Positions 33,836 to 45,897 of a DNA stretch of 64,000 bases are shown here, piece by piece. Location of the stretch: NCBI GenBank assembly GCA_009617715.1, contig VTFK01000469.1, positions 62,001 to 126,000 of the forward strand. The letters run 5' to 3'. Positions within the stretch are counted from its first letter, which is position 1. Every line of letters starts with the position of its first letter. The notes beneath the pieces were generated by a model. The model was not told the origin of the DNA. It made no database searches and worked only from the letters and a program-made list of their open reading frames with translations. The DNA is from Plectrocnemia conspersa. Taxonomy: Eukaryota > Arthropoda > Insecta > Trichoptera > Polycentropodidae. The position numbers and the translations under genes are program-made.

Positions 33836-34308
33836 ACACACATTACAGTGTGCTATAAACACTGCCAAGAAACACGGACAAAGAACATGCTTAATAACTT
33901 TTGATCAGCCGTTGTACATAAAAGCAAGTGAAATCGTAGCAGCTTCAGATGCTAACTCAGACTTGTCCAGAGTAGTTGTGAAACTAGGAGGCTTTCATAT
34001 GCTTATGTCTTTTCTTGGTTGCATAGGGTATATAATGAATGAGAGCGGAACCAAGGAAGCTCTCAGTGCAATATATGCTTCGAATTCTGTCGACAAAATG
34101 TTGGATGGTCACGATTTTGCAAGAAGTATCAAAGGCCATACGCTATTACTTCTTGAATTATCGATGATGATTTTTGAAGATATGGAGATTGAAAGTTATA
34201 TTGCTTTAGATGTGTTCATTGAGCAGATAACAATTTGCGATGTTTCCTATGAAACTGTAGAAGAATGTGCAGGTAACTCTGACTCCGTAGTTTACATAGC
34301 GTTATCCT
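33836..34308 (+). pseudogene. Unclassified mobile-element protein, 3' part
   Basis: The frame reads HTLQCAINTAKKHGQR, CLITFDQPLYIKASEIV, VVVKLGGFHMLMSFLGCIG, MNESGTKEALSAIYASNSVD, KMLDGHDFARSIKGHTLL, then SYETVEECAGNSD, and runs directly into the right inverted repeat. It continues the 32129-33209 protein once the LTR-like insertion is set aside. The C-terminus encoded by the inverted repeat (ASHSPRYISKTIN) is unlikely to be native, so the coding region is probably also truncated here. Confidence 0.65.
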
Positions 34309-34759
34309 ATAAACGGATGGGCGCTTCCCACTCCCCGCGCTATATCTCGAAAACCATTAACCATACGAAGAAATAAATTACTACAAACTTGTAGAAAATT
34401 TTATTTTCTATAAGTTTTGTAAAACATTTAATGACATGCGACGCAAAGGAGGCGAGATATTTGCAAAAAAATCAATTTTTATGACCTTTGACCTTAAATA
34501 TCTTGATTAGCAGACACGATATCTTATGAGACTTTTCGCCCTATCTTTAGAACACCAAAACAAAGGTATGTGCAAAATTTCAGCTTGTTATCTTTCATTC
34601 CGAGGTTAAACCCTTATTTGACCGGACTATATATGGTGATCCTATTGCTTTGTAATCCACGGTGACGTTAAGCAAATAAAATTTGACAGCATCTTCAGTG
34701 TTCCGTGTAACTCTTCTTGCAATATTTTGTTTTCATTTTATATCTCGTGAATGTTCATC

Positions 34760-35076
34760 ATGTCGCTGTTAAAGCCAGAAAAGAAGAGACTAGTGGACTG
34801 TCGTGCTTTTAAAGCAGAGTGGGGTGTATGTTTTTGTTATAGAATTAGACGATAAAGCATTATGTTTATTGTGCGATGACATTATGCCTGTACTAAAATG
34901 ATACAATATACATCGTCATTACCAGACAAAGCACTTGACATAATATTCATAATTCGCAGAAAAGCAACGATCAGAAAAGTTTATAAGTGTAAAAAAGAAT
35001 TTTACATCCAGTTCCTGGCCCGTCGTGGGCAAAAATTTACGATCTGTCCTTTCATAAAAAAGTTTGCACACCCCTG
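34760..35076 (+). pseudogene. hAT remnant: zinc-finger N-terminus fused to right terminus
   Basis: From ATG at 34761 the frame reads LKPEKKRLVDCRAFKAEWG, then after a frameshift ALCLLC and YNIHRHYQTKH, the C2H2-type finger of ZBED or GTF2IRD2-like hAT transposases. Sequence at about 35000-35076 (ACGATCTGTCC...TTTGCACACCCCTG) is a typical right terminus of this group. The interior catalytic region is deleted and the left terminus was not found. Confidence 0.6.
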
Positions 35077-35884
35077 CTCTATGCGATAAAAAATTATTTG
35101 AAATCGCTTCCTTATCAGGTCGTCAGATGTCGCCAGTGTCTCGTATCGTGCTAGAACATAAACGCACCCACACGAGTGCGCGTTATAGTCGTGTTGTCGA
35201 TGATCATGAAAATGCAGTGTCGATTAGCCAATGTGTCGCGTTAGATACAACACACAGGTTTCCTTCTGTGTACATTGGTTGTTGCAAACAAAGGTCGAAA
35301 GATCAGTTTTAAAATTTAAACGATCGCAAAAATGATCTACTTCTTTTTCGACAGAGGGAGAGTGAGCTAGTAGCAGAAAAGAGTAAGTATTTCTACTTTA
35401 TTTTTCTAAATTTATTTCTAAATTGGTATAAGTCATATAATTCATAAATAATAATAATATATTTATGTATGTATATATTAAAGACAAGGCATAATATCAT
35501 TTAATTACACAAAAACCAGAACACGATTATTTTATTAGATTTTGAATCTATTTTTTCAAAACCAATACAACGAAATAATAGCACATTACAATAACTCTTG
35601 CTCTTCAAAATATGAATTTTATTATAAGAGCCATAAGTCGATGTGATCCTGTTGTTTGGAAAGTTTTGAGTGCTTAATAATTTTATAACGCCAATTAAAT
35701 TGTTATCCGTTCTTCTCTATCGCATCCATATTTTCCGCAATTGGTCTTATCAACTTTGTTTACATAATATATAAAAATACACTTCATATTGTTTTTATTT
35801 ATTTATTTGTTGGAAATCTGACTATTATGACTAGAAAAGTTTATCTAAATACGCCATGTCCATTAAACATACATATGCATACAC

Positions 35885-36146
35885 CAGGGGTGGCCAACCC
35901 AAATGATCTTGCGGGCCACTTTGGAAATACATCATAGCTCCGCAGGCCATATATAAAATTATATATCGCCATATTAGATTTAGATACACTATAGACATTT
36001 TTTTGGAGTGAAAAATTGAATCATAATGAGTTATTATTATTGTGTTTACTATTATTCTTACTAAGCATAATGATACTAAACGTACACTGTAAAGAATCTC
36101 GCGGGCCGGAAAATTTTCAAGGCGGGCCGCGGGTTAGACACCCCTG
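35885..36146. mobile_element. hAT-type MITE, 262 bp
   Basis: The ends CAGGGGTGGCCAACCC and, inverted, CAGGGGTGTCTAACCC are paired. Flanking 8-mers GCATACAC and GCACACAC differ at one base, consistent with an old 8-bp target duplication. GC-rich near the ends, AT-rich inside, non-coding. Confidence 0.75.
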
Positions 36147-36939
36147 GCACACACAGTAGTGTAGTGCTCTGAAACATTTTTTCACCCACGGCATACCAAA
36201 AGTGTCCATAAGTAAATAAATGATAAAGATAGATAAATTTCGCATCCTTAATATAGAAACTGTATCTAATGGAGCCGAAACATCGTTTCTGTACCTTATT
36301 TTGTTTACTGGAATGCGTTCCAGTTTTAGGATTTCTCATTGTGTAGTATAGGTAGTTTTCAAAAAATCTCAGAGATCACTCTTCTCAAGAAACGTTGGCC
36401 AATGAATTCTCTGAAATAATAATGGATACCAGAGTTAAAACAGATGTAAAGGCTCAAAACAATTAGCTGGATGTATTTGTTGACGATAAAAAAGAAATGG
36501 TTTAGTATAAGTTGACATTATTAACCCAAGATCTTTTACAGATAATAGAAGTTTGTGAAACAATAAATTATGATATCTTAACCATATAAATATAAGATAA
36601 AAATATTTTCCTAAGTTATGGCTTGAGATGATATAATATAAATTTATCATAAAAGATATATAAAAAGCTTCTAATTACTAAAAAATATTCAGACATGCAC
36701 GTATAAAGTAAATTAGCACTCGAAAGTATAGCAATTGAATTTAGAATAGAACCAAGAGTCTATAAAGCTGAAATGGCTTTTATAAAACAAATAGTTGTGG
36801 CTTAAGTGTAAAAAATTCTCTTAAAGATTTGAGTCTTTCTGTAAGCGTTGTTAGCATATAACAAAGAACAGCACGTGAAATGCTATATTGCCGCCTGAAG
36901 ATTTGTTAAACATCAAAAAAAGGACTTTCTAATATACAT
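36147..36939. other. AT-rich stretch without gene
   Basis: No gene is supported. Short frames on both strands have no recognisable motif. Confidence 0.5.
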
Positions 36940-37335
36940 CGATAAAGCAAAATGTATGGTTATAAGCAAGCAGAAACAGAATTAGACAGAGATAGAATTG
37001 ATAGAAAAAAGCGTTTTAAAATACTTTTATAATTGTTTATAAACGATGAAATAGATCCCGATAAAGAGATTAAAGCCTGCATCGAAATTGCTATAAATTT
37101 AAAGATGGCCTTGCAAACAAAACTTAAATTCATAAATTCAGTCATCTGGACTTTAAAAATCAATACAATCAATAGACTGGAAGCGTCTGAGATGTGGCTC
37201 TATAGGTGTACGCTAAAATTTAAAAATCAAATTCTATTCATAATAGGATGCGATTGAGAGCTCCTTTTAGCCATCAAATAAAGTTAGATTGAGTACCTCG
37301 GACACATGATCCGTGGGAACAGTGAGCGAGCACTA
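36940..37335 (+). pseudogene. Non-LTR retrotransposon reverse transcriptase C-terminal remnant
   Basis: Successive frame pieces read YKQAETELDRDRID, DEIDPDKEIKACIEIA, TLKINTINRLEASEMWLYR and, after a shift, EYLGHMIRGNSE. This is the order seen after the catalytic domain of RTE/jockey-type reverse transcriptases. The catalytic YADD region is absent and the frame is broken by indels, so this is a 3' fragment. Confidence 0.7.
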
Positions 37336-37827
37336 AACTTCTCTCAAGTTACCCATGTGTATAAAAACGTATGCACAGCGTCAACTCATTCCCAACAACA
37401 TCAAGATCTTTAATCGAGCTATCCTACTTGGACTCACTGAGTTAGTACGAACTCGAACTTAGTAGAGCCGCCGACCAACGACATGCGGAGAAGATTGAAA
37501 AAGCCACCGCTTCGCTATTCACGTCAATCCTGATCCAGCTTGACGTCCGGATTACGAAGTTTGGATCTTTTGGAAAAAATACTTCACGTCTATATTAATA
37601 TAAATATGCAACATGACTAAAATTGTTCCACAATATAAATTATAAGCAAAATACTTTGTCTTGTTACAATAAACAACATGACTCAGACTAAGACGGTGGT
37701 AAATGGTCTGCAGGCTTGAGCTTTTGAGTAAGCTGAATCTAAGCGGGGACCTTTCGCGAGAAGTGATACCACGTTCGTAGATTTCCATGTTTTTAAGAAA
37801 CCACATAGGAGTTTTACTGTCCATAAG

Positions 37828-38165
37828 TAGGGATTGCAATAATGCCGGAATATCGAGAGAAAAACGGTAAATACCGATATTACCGGTTTAGACATTATTT
37901 TCATTATTTTCGAAAATACGGGTGCTAAATCTTGCTTCTTTTGGAACAATATTTATTTTTTGCCATTTTTTTTATATTATATAATTATTGGGAACTGCTA
38001 GGTAACGTTAGGCTTGCCAGAGATAAATAAAATGTATTCCTTTTATGTTGACACGTTGTGCATATTGTACAAATAGATCGATTTAAAAAAAATAAAATAA
38101 AAATATTTTTGGCACTACCGGTATTATAAAATGAAATACCGGTAAAGGCAATTTTCCTCCAATAA
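37828..38165. mobile_element. hAT-like terminus with ACCGGT-rich subterminal repeats
   Basis: The left end TAGGGATTGCAATAATGCCGG is followed by repeated CGGTAAATACCG, ATTACCGG and, at about 38115-38150, ACTACCGGTATT and AATACCGGTAAA. The right terminus is lost. It has the same TAG-start as the elements at 44823, 51698 and 61634. Confidence 0.55.
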
Positions 38166-39448
38166 ACCTATTAATTAATTGTACATTTAAAAAAACAATA
38201 TTTAATGTAAAAAAAAAATAATATTAATGAATAGTTTATTTATTAATTTGTTGGTGAAAATCGGCATACTGTTTAACCATTATGCAATATTGAAGTGTTT
38301 CGATATGCTATCAGACGAAAAAGCGAGACCTCACGAGACCCGCGAATTGGTATCGTCGTTTTGTGATAAATCGTTTCAACGTGTTCGTAAAAATAACGTC
38401 AGTATGTATAAAATTCTTATCGCATTTCTGTTTTCACGAGACATCGCACGCTTTTAGCGATGTTAAATTTAGTGTGATAAAAATTTGATTGAATTATACA
38501 CATATATTTAGAAGGACCAGTGATAGCAACATAAATCAGTGACAGCAGTTTAAACTGGTGTATTGGAAATAAATATTATTTTAAAATCTAAACTTAATCT
38601 TCCAAACTGGGGGCAGCAAAAAAGATTAACCGTTAATTCTTAATTAATGAATGAATAAGTTTTTGACTGGTTAGTAAACGCAATTCGTTAATATTGAAGT
38701 TACTGATGCTGATACAAGATAGTAGGAATAGACAAAAAGTTTTGTCTAGAGATAGTATTAAACCGTGTAAATTAAAACAGCAATTTGTAAGTATGCATAC
38801 TAAATGCATTAGAAAATCCATAGATATTTTAAACATATTATTAAAAGAGTAATCTACAAAGGCAACCGTGCACAAAATAGTTTCTGTCCTATCAAATGCA
38901 TTGCTATCTTTGCACCAAGATTCCTACAGAATCGCAGAATATATAAAAAATCATATTCAATAGATAAAAAAGCTAATTTTGCCAGCAGTTTGTTATGCGA
39001 ATCATATGCAAAACAGTTGCGACGGATACCGCTCGCTGTTAATATAGTTGGGAGAAGAATTGATATATTGAAGATCTTTGCGAAAATTCGCAATATATGT
39101 AAATGAGGCAACAGCTGTAGCTAAAGATGCCATTTTATTTGCATATGTTTGATATATTACAGAAGTTTTTATAGAAGAAGATAAAATATGTAAGTCATTT
39201 TGCAATTTCTGGAAAAGCCATGTTTAATATATTTTACATATTTTTTATGAGAACGACGTAAAATAAAATTACTTCACTGAATTTATAGTCAATGTTAGGA
39301 CACACAGTAGGTCTTTAAGTATTAGTTAAAAATAAAGCACTCGAAGTTATCTAGACGAACTGACAAATTCACAGAGTAGCTATTGTTTAAAAAAAATGTT
39401 ATGTTGTATGAAAAGTTAGGCGAAGTTATGAAAACTAAATACACATCA
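38166..39448. other. Gap with one codon-like frame
   Basis: The plus frame at about 38255-38457 (NHYAILKCFDMLSDEKARPH, VSSFCDKSFQRVRKNNVSM) is more protein-like than its surroundings and may belong to the adjacent hAT relic. I cannot identify it. The rest, to 39448, shows nothing. Confidence 0.35.
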
Positions 39449-39456
39449 CTTCTATA

Positions 39457-39720
39457 CAGTGGCGTAGCTAGGGTATGTGCCGCCCAGGGCGATCCTTGAA
39501 ATTGCCCCCCCCATACATTTTTTGCAGGGTCATAAAATCAGCATTTCTTAAAATAATAAATTGGTTATTATTAAGCTCTTGTTATTCGTGGATTTATATA
39601 TGTTTTAGTGCATTCAGGGTTAAGAACCACACTAGACGATCCCATCGCGAATATGTCGCCCCCAAGTAAGTGCCGCCCGGGGTGGCCCGCCCCCTCCGCC
39701 CCGCCATAGCTACGCCACCG
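39457..39720. mobile_element. GC-rich MITE, 264 bp
   Basis: The left end CAGTGGCGTAGCTAGGG is inverted at the right end as CGGTGGCGTAGCTATGG. Flanking 8-mers CTTCTATA and CTTCTACA differ at one base. The right arm is extremely GC-rich. The 8-bp target suggests hAT. Confidence 0.8.
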
Positions 39721-39862
39721 CTTCTACACTATTGTGAAGTGCGTGGGCTTTTTCATGCAATAATGATTCAAAATGCTTACGAGCATGAACAAAAAAAGTA
39801 GCAAAATACTTTTAACTGTTCATTTGAAAGCCTTGGCAATTTACTTTTCATATTATTTAAAT

Positions 39863-42180
39863 CAGTGGTTCTTAACCTTTTCAAAGTCACGGTGCACTTT
39901 TGATAATGGGAAAAAGTGGCGGTGCACCAGAATTAAGAGGTTGAAAAAAATATGTGGACATAATTTTTATTACATATTTAAAAAAAATAATAGTTACATA
40001 CAAAATTACAACAATTTTTTTAAATTAAATTATAATAAAAAAGTTTAATATTGAAAATAAATTTAGTTAGTTAATTTTGCCCCTAGAAACAATTTTAAAT
40101 TACGTGTTTTATTAAAAATATTTGTATTAATATTTTAAGGTGCTCTTTGGGTGGCAAATCTAAGTGGTGCATTTTCCCCCCATTGTTTACCCAAAATGAC
40201 GTTCCTGTTTAACATAATGGAATTTATATGATCTATCTAAAACTAATTAATGTGATACCTGAGCTTGTTGGCTTTTGCAGATATCAGAAATATTAGGTCG
40301 AATATTTGGTATAGTTACCCTGAATTCTTCGTTTAATTTTTTTTCTGTCTTTCTCGTTTTTTAGTTTTCATATTAGTTGTTGTTGAGAAACCAAGCTCAC
40401 ACAAATATGATGTTGAAAACTGTAACAAATTTTTCAGTGCCTTCATGTAAAGAACTGAATATTCCTCTTGGACAGTAATCCAAAAATTCTTCATAGTTAT
40501 TTCGGAAAATTTAATTTTTAGAGTACGATCAGTCGACAATGAGACTAATTTGATGATTACGTATCCGGTCATAATTTTCTATATTTAAGGATGAAAAATA
40601 ATGTGCAATCTTTTCTTCCAATAAAATTAAATGTTCTATTATTGCGGAAATAACTCCCTCAGGAATGTTTTCGTTAAGTGAAGGAAACATATCTACTTTT
40701 TTTTCTATTATTCGATTTTTCCAAAGAGTTATTTTTTCCGAAATCCTGTCAATTTGTCAATGGATGTCATGAATTTTTCGTTTTTTCCTTGAATGCTTGT
40801 GTTAACGTTATTTAAGTAATTAAAAATATCTGCTAAATATGCAACTTTAGCATACCAATCATTATTCTGAAGACATTTTACAAAATCATCCATACCTTCA
40901 TTTCGAAAAAATATTAACAATTCATTCTTAAGTTCTATGAATCGGGATACAAATTTACCCTTAGATAACCACCTGACTTCAGTGTGAAAAAGCAAACACT
41001 CGTACATAGCTTCCGTAGAAATTCAAAGTTTTTAAACATGCGTGTTTTGAAGGTCTTGATTTTATGAAATTCACTATATTTACAACTTGATCTAGTACAG
41101 GGTTTAGTGCTGCTGGTAATGTTTTCGAAACTAAAGATTCTCTATGTAAAAAACAGTGCGTAGATATAATATTAGGTTTTCTTGTCTTTGCAAGGGTTAC
41201 AAATCCTTTAAATGAGCCTACCATTGAAGGTGCACCATCCATGCAAATTCCTACACATAACTCCCATGATATTTTAAATTGTTCTAAATATTAATGAATA
41301 AGATCAAAAACATCTTGTCTTGTCGTATACTCGGTAAGTTCTTTGCAGCATAGATATTGATTCACTATTTTGTTTTTATTTATGAAATGAACGAATCCTA
41401 GTATTTGTGCCTTACCGCTAATGTCAGTAGATTCGTCGACTTGTAAAACAAAATATCGCTTAGAAAGTTTATCTTTTACTGTTTTCTCAATATCATCCGA
41501 CATATTTAATTCTTTTTTTATTGTATCGTTTGAAAGAGGAATTTTCATAATTTCCTTTTTGCTTCATCACCAAAAATAATTTTTCCTATTTCACAACATG
41601 CAAGTATGTGGTTTTAATTGTACAGCAATCAATTCAGTAATCTTGTATGACGCCAGTTGTGCCTTATCGGAAATTTTAACTGTTTTTTCAAAATATTTCG
41701 CTTGTTTATTTTGCATGCTTAACAATCTTTTGAAGTAATCTTTACTTTTTGATGCAAGATCGGCGTGCTTCGTAGTGAAGTGGCGATTTAACTTGTCAGG
41801 ATACATCGCGCTATTGGACAGTTTTTTCCAACATACAACACATAGTGGAATGTGATATCCTTCCTCATTGATGCTAGTAAAACTGAAACGAAAATACTCT
41901 TCAGAATACTGTCCATTATTGTTTTTGATTTTACTGGATATATTTTCTTTTGTATGAGACGTATGATGTCTAGTAACATAGTCACTACTTCTTCCACTTG
42001 TACTCCCAGTGTCATTAATATTTTGGTCTGATTCACAATTTCGTTTGATAATAAATTTATCCATTGTGGGGTATCACGACTATAATAAAATATAAATTAA
42101 TTGAAACATTAAGATTTTACTATTTTGCGGATTTTTTGTTTTTACCAGTTTTCTCGCGGTGCACCGGTTAAGAACCACTG
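39863..42180 (-). mobile_element. Near full-length hAT element, 2318 bp
   Basis: The terminal inverted repeats match perfectly for 15 bp (CAGTGGTTCTTAACC), and an exact 8-bp target duplication ATTTAAAT lies at 39855-39862 and 42181-42188. Size, termini and internal transposase all fit a complete hAT of the ZBED/SCAND3-like group. Confidence 0.97.
40333..42064 (-). pseudogene. hAT transposase, ZBED5/SCAND3-like, broken
   Basis: On the minus strand from ATG at 42062-42064, a leader MDKFIIKRN precedes a BED-type finger (PLCVVCWKKLSNSA with RHFTTKHADL). Then come KIPLSNDTIKKEL, YFVLQVDESTDISGKAQILG (first catalytic Asp in DEST), MDGAPSMVGSFKGFV (second block), THCFLHRESLVSKTL and TEVRWLSKGKFVSRF (the conserved RW). 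All domains are in order. At least two frameshifts near 41550-41600, one near 41000, and a gap between 40572 and 40729 break it. The copy is non-functional, but its perfect target duplication suggests a fairly young insertion. Confidence 0.92.
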
Positions 42181-42188
42181 ATTTAAAT

Positions 42189-43190
42189 GATCTTGATTCC
42201 ACAAAGTTCACATTGTGCACAGAATCTATTTGTCGATGATGCTGTTGATTGACAACTTTCGAGAACGAACAACTGATAAATTTTACATGCGATATTTCAT
42301 TGAAATAAAAATTGGAGACTGAAACTGTATTTCAACATTATACACGTGCGTGGTTATTCGTATCATCCTATTTATGCGAAAACGAATTTTTACATTAGCT
42401 GCTGTAACAGTAAAACATCAACCCTATTTTCTAGTGAAAAATAAACCCGATTAGTACTTTCGTCGAATACACCGCTATTCGATAAGCTTTATTCCGATAG
42501 ACGGTTCATTCATCGCATTAAAATTAAAAAGCAAGTAAATCTGATTTTATAAATATAATTTTTAAGGAAAACATATTTTTATTAATTTAAATATGCCTGA
42601 ATTATTTTACGGAATCAGAGGGGGAGCTAAGATTTTTAAAATTTGAAAACCACGGCTCTAGATTAGGGGTGGGAAACATTTTCACGTTGGAAGGCCGCAT
42701 TAAATTAGTTACAAACAAAAAAGCCGCGTTCAAGAAATTTCAATTGATGACCTCAAAATCAGTACCAAAAATTTTTGGAATATATCATGGGTTGATTACG
42801 CTCTTTAATTTTTATTGTAATAAACTATGATACTAATTATTCACAAAAAGTTTAAAATAAGAAAATAAGAAATTATGTATATAATGGTAATCAATCAATA
42901 CATATTATTATTATGATGTAATTATGATAAATTTACAAAGAATAAAAATACAATAATTAGATGAAATTTTTATAGAGAAATTTGATTAAAATTATAAATA
43001 TAAAAATAGATTTTAAGTACTTCGCGTTTTTCTGCACGAGTAGACATACATATAAGTATCATATTAAAAATAATTATAATACGTTTTATTATATCGATAT
43101 AAAATTTGTTGAACATTTTTTATAATCAATTGTTTGCACAGTTATTGTTTGTTTGCCGGTCGGAAGGATGCTGCATATGACATAAATGTC
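42189..43190. other. Non-coding stretch with a single hAT terminus
   Basis: TAGGGGTGGGAAACATTTTC at 42665 followed by GGCCGCATTAAA is the left end of a CAGGGGTGGG-type hAT element. The right end was not found. No gene is seen. Confidence 0.45.
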
Positions 43191-43197
43191 AAATGGG

Positions 43198-43280
43198 TAT
43201 AAGTGCGTCACGCAAATAAGTATTAAGCTACTATACAGTACTAATTCTGTTGCTGACATGTCAGAGGAGAGCCCTGACAG
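43198..43280 (+). promoter_or_regulatory. Candidate promoter and first coding exon A
   Basis: TATAAG at 43198 lies about 37 bases before an ACAGT initiator-like site (43235-43239). ATG at 43258 opens MSEESPD and ends at a consensus donor GACAG|gtaagt at 43280/43281, leaving phase 2. No downstream exon is visible in the window. Each signal is weak alone; the case rests on their combination and on the matching phase of two other candidates. Confidence 0.4.
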
Positions 43281-43845
43281 GTAAGTAGCAAACGTTTATT
43301 TTCATTGAATAAACGATTGTCCTTGAATCTATTCAAGGTTTACCATATTTTATTGCGAGCATTATAATTGCTCATTAACGACGTTATAACCAATTAAGTG
43401 CAAAATAAGAATTATCAAATTTTTTTTGTGTAGTGTAAATATTATAATCAGTTGCTTAGTACATACTATAAGTATTTGGTAATATTTGGGGTCAACTCTC
43501 AGTGTTTACTAGTAACTAAAATACCTGTTACAAACGAACTGTTGTCTATTCCTATATGTGATTTTTAAGTTCAGTAATTAAATGTTATTAATAAAATCCA
43601 GTTTAAGTTACACCTATGCATAAAGCGACTGAAAGCATTATAATATAATATAATATTATATTTGATTAAGTCATAGGTGTTCATGATTATTATGCAACAA
43701 CAGTAGATTTACACTAATAATAATTATAATACAAGCAGTATTATGGCTATTAAGATATCGCTGTATTTTTATTTCGTTTATGACGAATCATATTCAGTTG
43801 CTGATCGCAATGGACACAAAATGATCTTATGATCTAGCTAGTTTT

Positions 43846-43898
43846 AAAATATCAATACAATATTAAATTTATTTAATTTAATATTGTATTGATATTTT
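43846..43898. repeat. Perfect 23-bp hairpin
   Basis: Arm AATATCAATACAATATT and flanks at 43846-43868 are exactly complementary to 43876-43898, with a 7-nt loop. It is pure AT-rich sequence in the presumed giant intron. Confidence 0.85.
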
Positions 43899-44822
43899 AC
43901 ATTTTATTGTTCTCGTAAAACTGAAGAAGAAGAAAAACACTATCAAAAACAAAACAGCAAAAGCTATAGTAAAGTATTCATATAGCAACTAACGTTTTAT
44001 ATTGATTTCATTATTTTTTTTACATTGCCCGTTGCTTTTTTTTTGTACTGTGTATGCGAGAGCTGAAAATAATAACGTGTGTAGGGCTCCCCCATATAAT
44101 CCAGTCATTGTAGAGAGAGTATAATGGATCGAAAAGGATAAACCCAGTACTTACCCTTCGTTAACGGGTGTTAAAATCGTTTACACAAAGGATGATGCAA
44201 CTGGGATTGAAAAGCGAATTTAACGACAATGGGCAAACCATCTGATGTTCAAATTAATCAGTGGAAAATGGTTGATATTTTAATGCATGCGAATCAGATT
44301 AGGTTCCAATGTTAATATGTATACCTAATAAACAGCTAACTGCACGTTTAACAAAAACAAGGCCGGCTTCTTCTAAATAACATTATGCGATATATCATAT
44401 ATTGTGAATAATTTCTGTCACTTTCATTAAAATATAAATTAAATTCTTCACATAGATTTAATTAAAAATCTATATTAAGATCTTATAAATTATGATTGTT
44501 GTTTTATTCATACCTATAATTAGTGTAAAATAAATATTAGGAGTGTTATTGAATCGTTCTTACATTTGCACAATAACTGTGTCAATTACAATATTGAAAA
44601 ATTGTACCTAAATTTGTAACGTCATATTATTTTTCGCTTTATTTAATATTAATTGTAGACAAACTTTTAAAACGTACTTTGCAACATATTAAAATTTAAT
44701 ATACTATGTGTTTAAGAAACTACTGAATAGTCAGTACTAGTGTACTTTTTATTTTAATTTATTGGTGATCCTTGCATAGTCCGGGTGCTTTTCACCCGCT
44801 GCATGTCTTTGCCCCTGGATAC

Positions 44823-45889
44823 TAGAGTCTCCAATTCGAGTATTTTTGTCTATTTTTCAAGTACTTGATAATCGAGTATTTTGAAAATTACTCGATTAAT
44901 ACTCAAAATTAAAAATTTTTGAAATATTTCAGAAACAAAAATAACTTGAACTCGGTCCGGTAAAGGTTTACGTCGTGCTTTTATTTGGCGTTTATGCCCG
45001 AAGTCCCGAGTTAGAGCGGTTACTATCAGGTATAATTTTTTCATAGTTCCATAGTTGCATAGTTCCGGTCGTCGGCTATGTTAGTGGGTACGATGGAGAA
45101 ATTTCTTTTGTGTTTTCTGTTCGACAGTCCCGACCTATCTAATTTATGGCAATGAACAATATGAAATATCAACAAAAATTTTTTTTAGGTTTTATGACTA
45201 TGCAGTTGTAGCGTAAAGTGTTGTCAATTTTTTTTACTGATCCCTCAGCTTAAAATATAAATCAAAACAATTGTGTGTTTTAAAGGCATTTAAAGTAAAG
45301 TCAGTTCTTTGCGAACCGTTTAGCTCTAGAGTGAAAGGGATTCACCCAAATACGTCTTCGAAGGATATAGATTTCAATTCTTCGCATTAATCAGAAGGAG
45401 TAGAATATTGTATGTTGTTAAGCAAAAAAACTATTCAAGAAGAATTACAAAATGTCAATAGTCGAAGGAAATAAGAGAAAATCAGAGAAGGGAATGAAAG
45501 AAGAGAACATAAAAAGAGAGTTCAAAAAATTTTATATCTATAAAAAGCGAACAGATATAAATTAGAATCCTTATCCAACGCGTTAATGACAATAAGACCA
45601 ACATCAACAGCAACGGAAAGGGTTTTTTCCATAACGGGAATAATAAAACCAAAGGTTAGCAGTAATATTAAATTCGAGACACTTTTTTATTATTTTTTAA
45701 AAAAGTATGTTCGTGAAGTTAAAAATAAATACTAAGTATTTTTATTTATTTATTTATATGCGCACGAATTTGAATAATAGCTATTTTGGTAAATATTCGA
45801 AAGTACTCGATTACTCGAGTACTCGAGTATTTTAAAATTTTAATATTCGATACTCGAGTAGTTGATGGTTCGAGTAATTGGAGACTCTA
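44823..45889 (+). mobile_element. hAT derivative, copy A, 1067 bp
   Basis: Ends TAGAGTCTCCAATT and AATTGGAGACTCTA are exact inverted repeats. An exact 8-bp duplication CTGGATAC lies at 44815-44822 and 45890-45897. Subterminal regions carry many ACTCGAGTA-like palindromes. The plus strand near 45585-45660 encodes the hAT C-terminal dimerisation motif RPTSTATERVFSITGIIKPK; the catalytic core is deleted. Copy B is at 51698 in inverse orientation. Confidence 0.95.
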
Positions 45890-45897
45890 CTGGATAC

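Larger units (their letters stand above)
31872..34437 (+). mobile_element. Unclassified element with ~130-bp inverted repeats
   Basis: The segment 31872-32000 and its inverted counterpart 34309-34437 align over about 130 bp at roughly three quarters identity; the best block is CGCTTCCCACTC..CGCGCTATATCTC. Between them lies a broken plus-strand coding region. The arrangement of long inverted repeats around a coding region is that of a DNA transposon, but true outer ends and target duplication were not found. A 17-bp tandem repeat (ACTTGTAAAGCATAA) lies in the left arm at about 31890. Confidence 0.65.

Noticed and set aside
36076..36339. 87-codon minus-strand frame
   Set aside because: Its end lies within the hAT-type MITE at 35885-36146; the rest is AT-rich and unrecognised.
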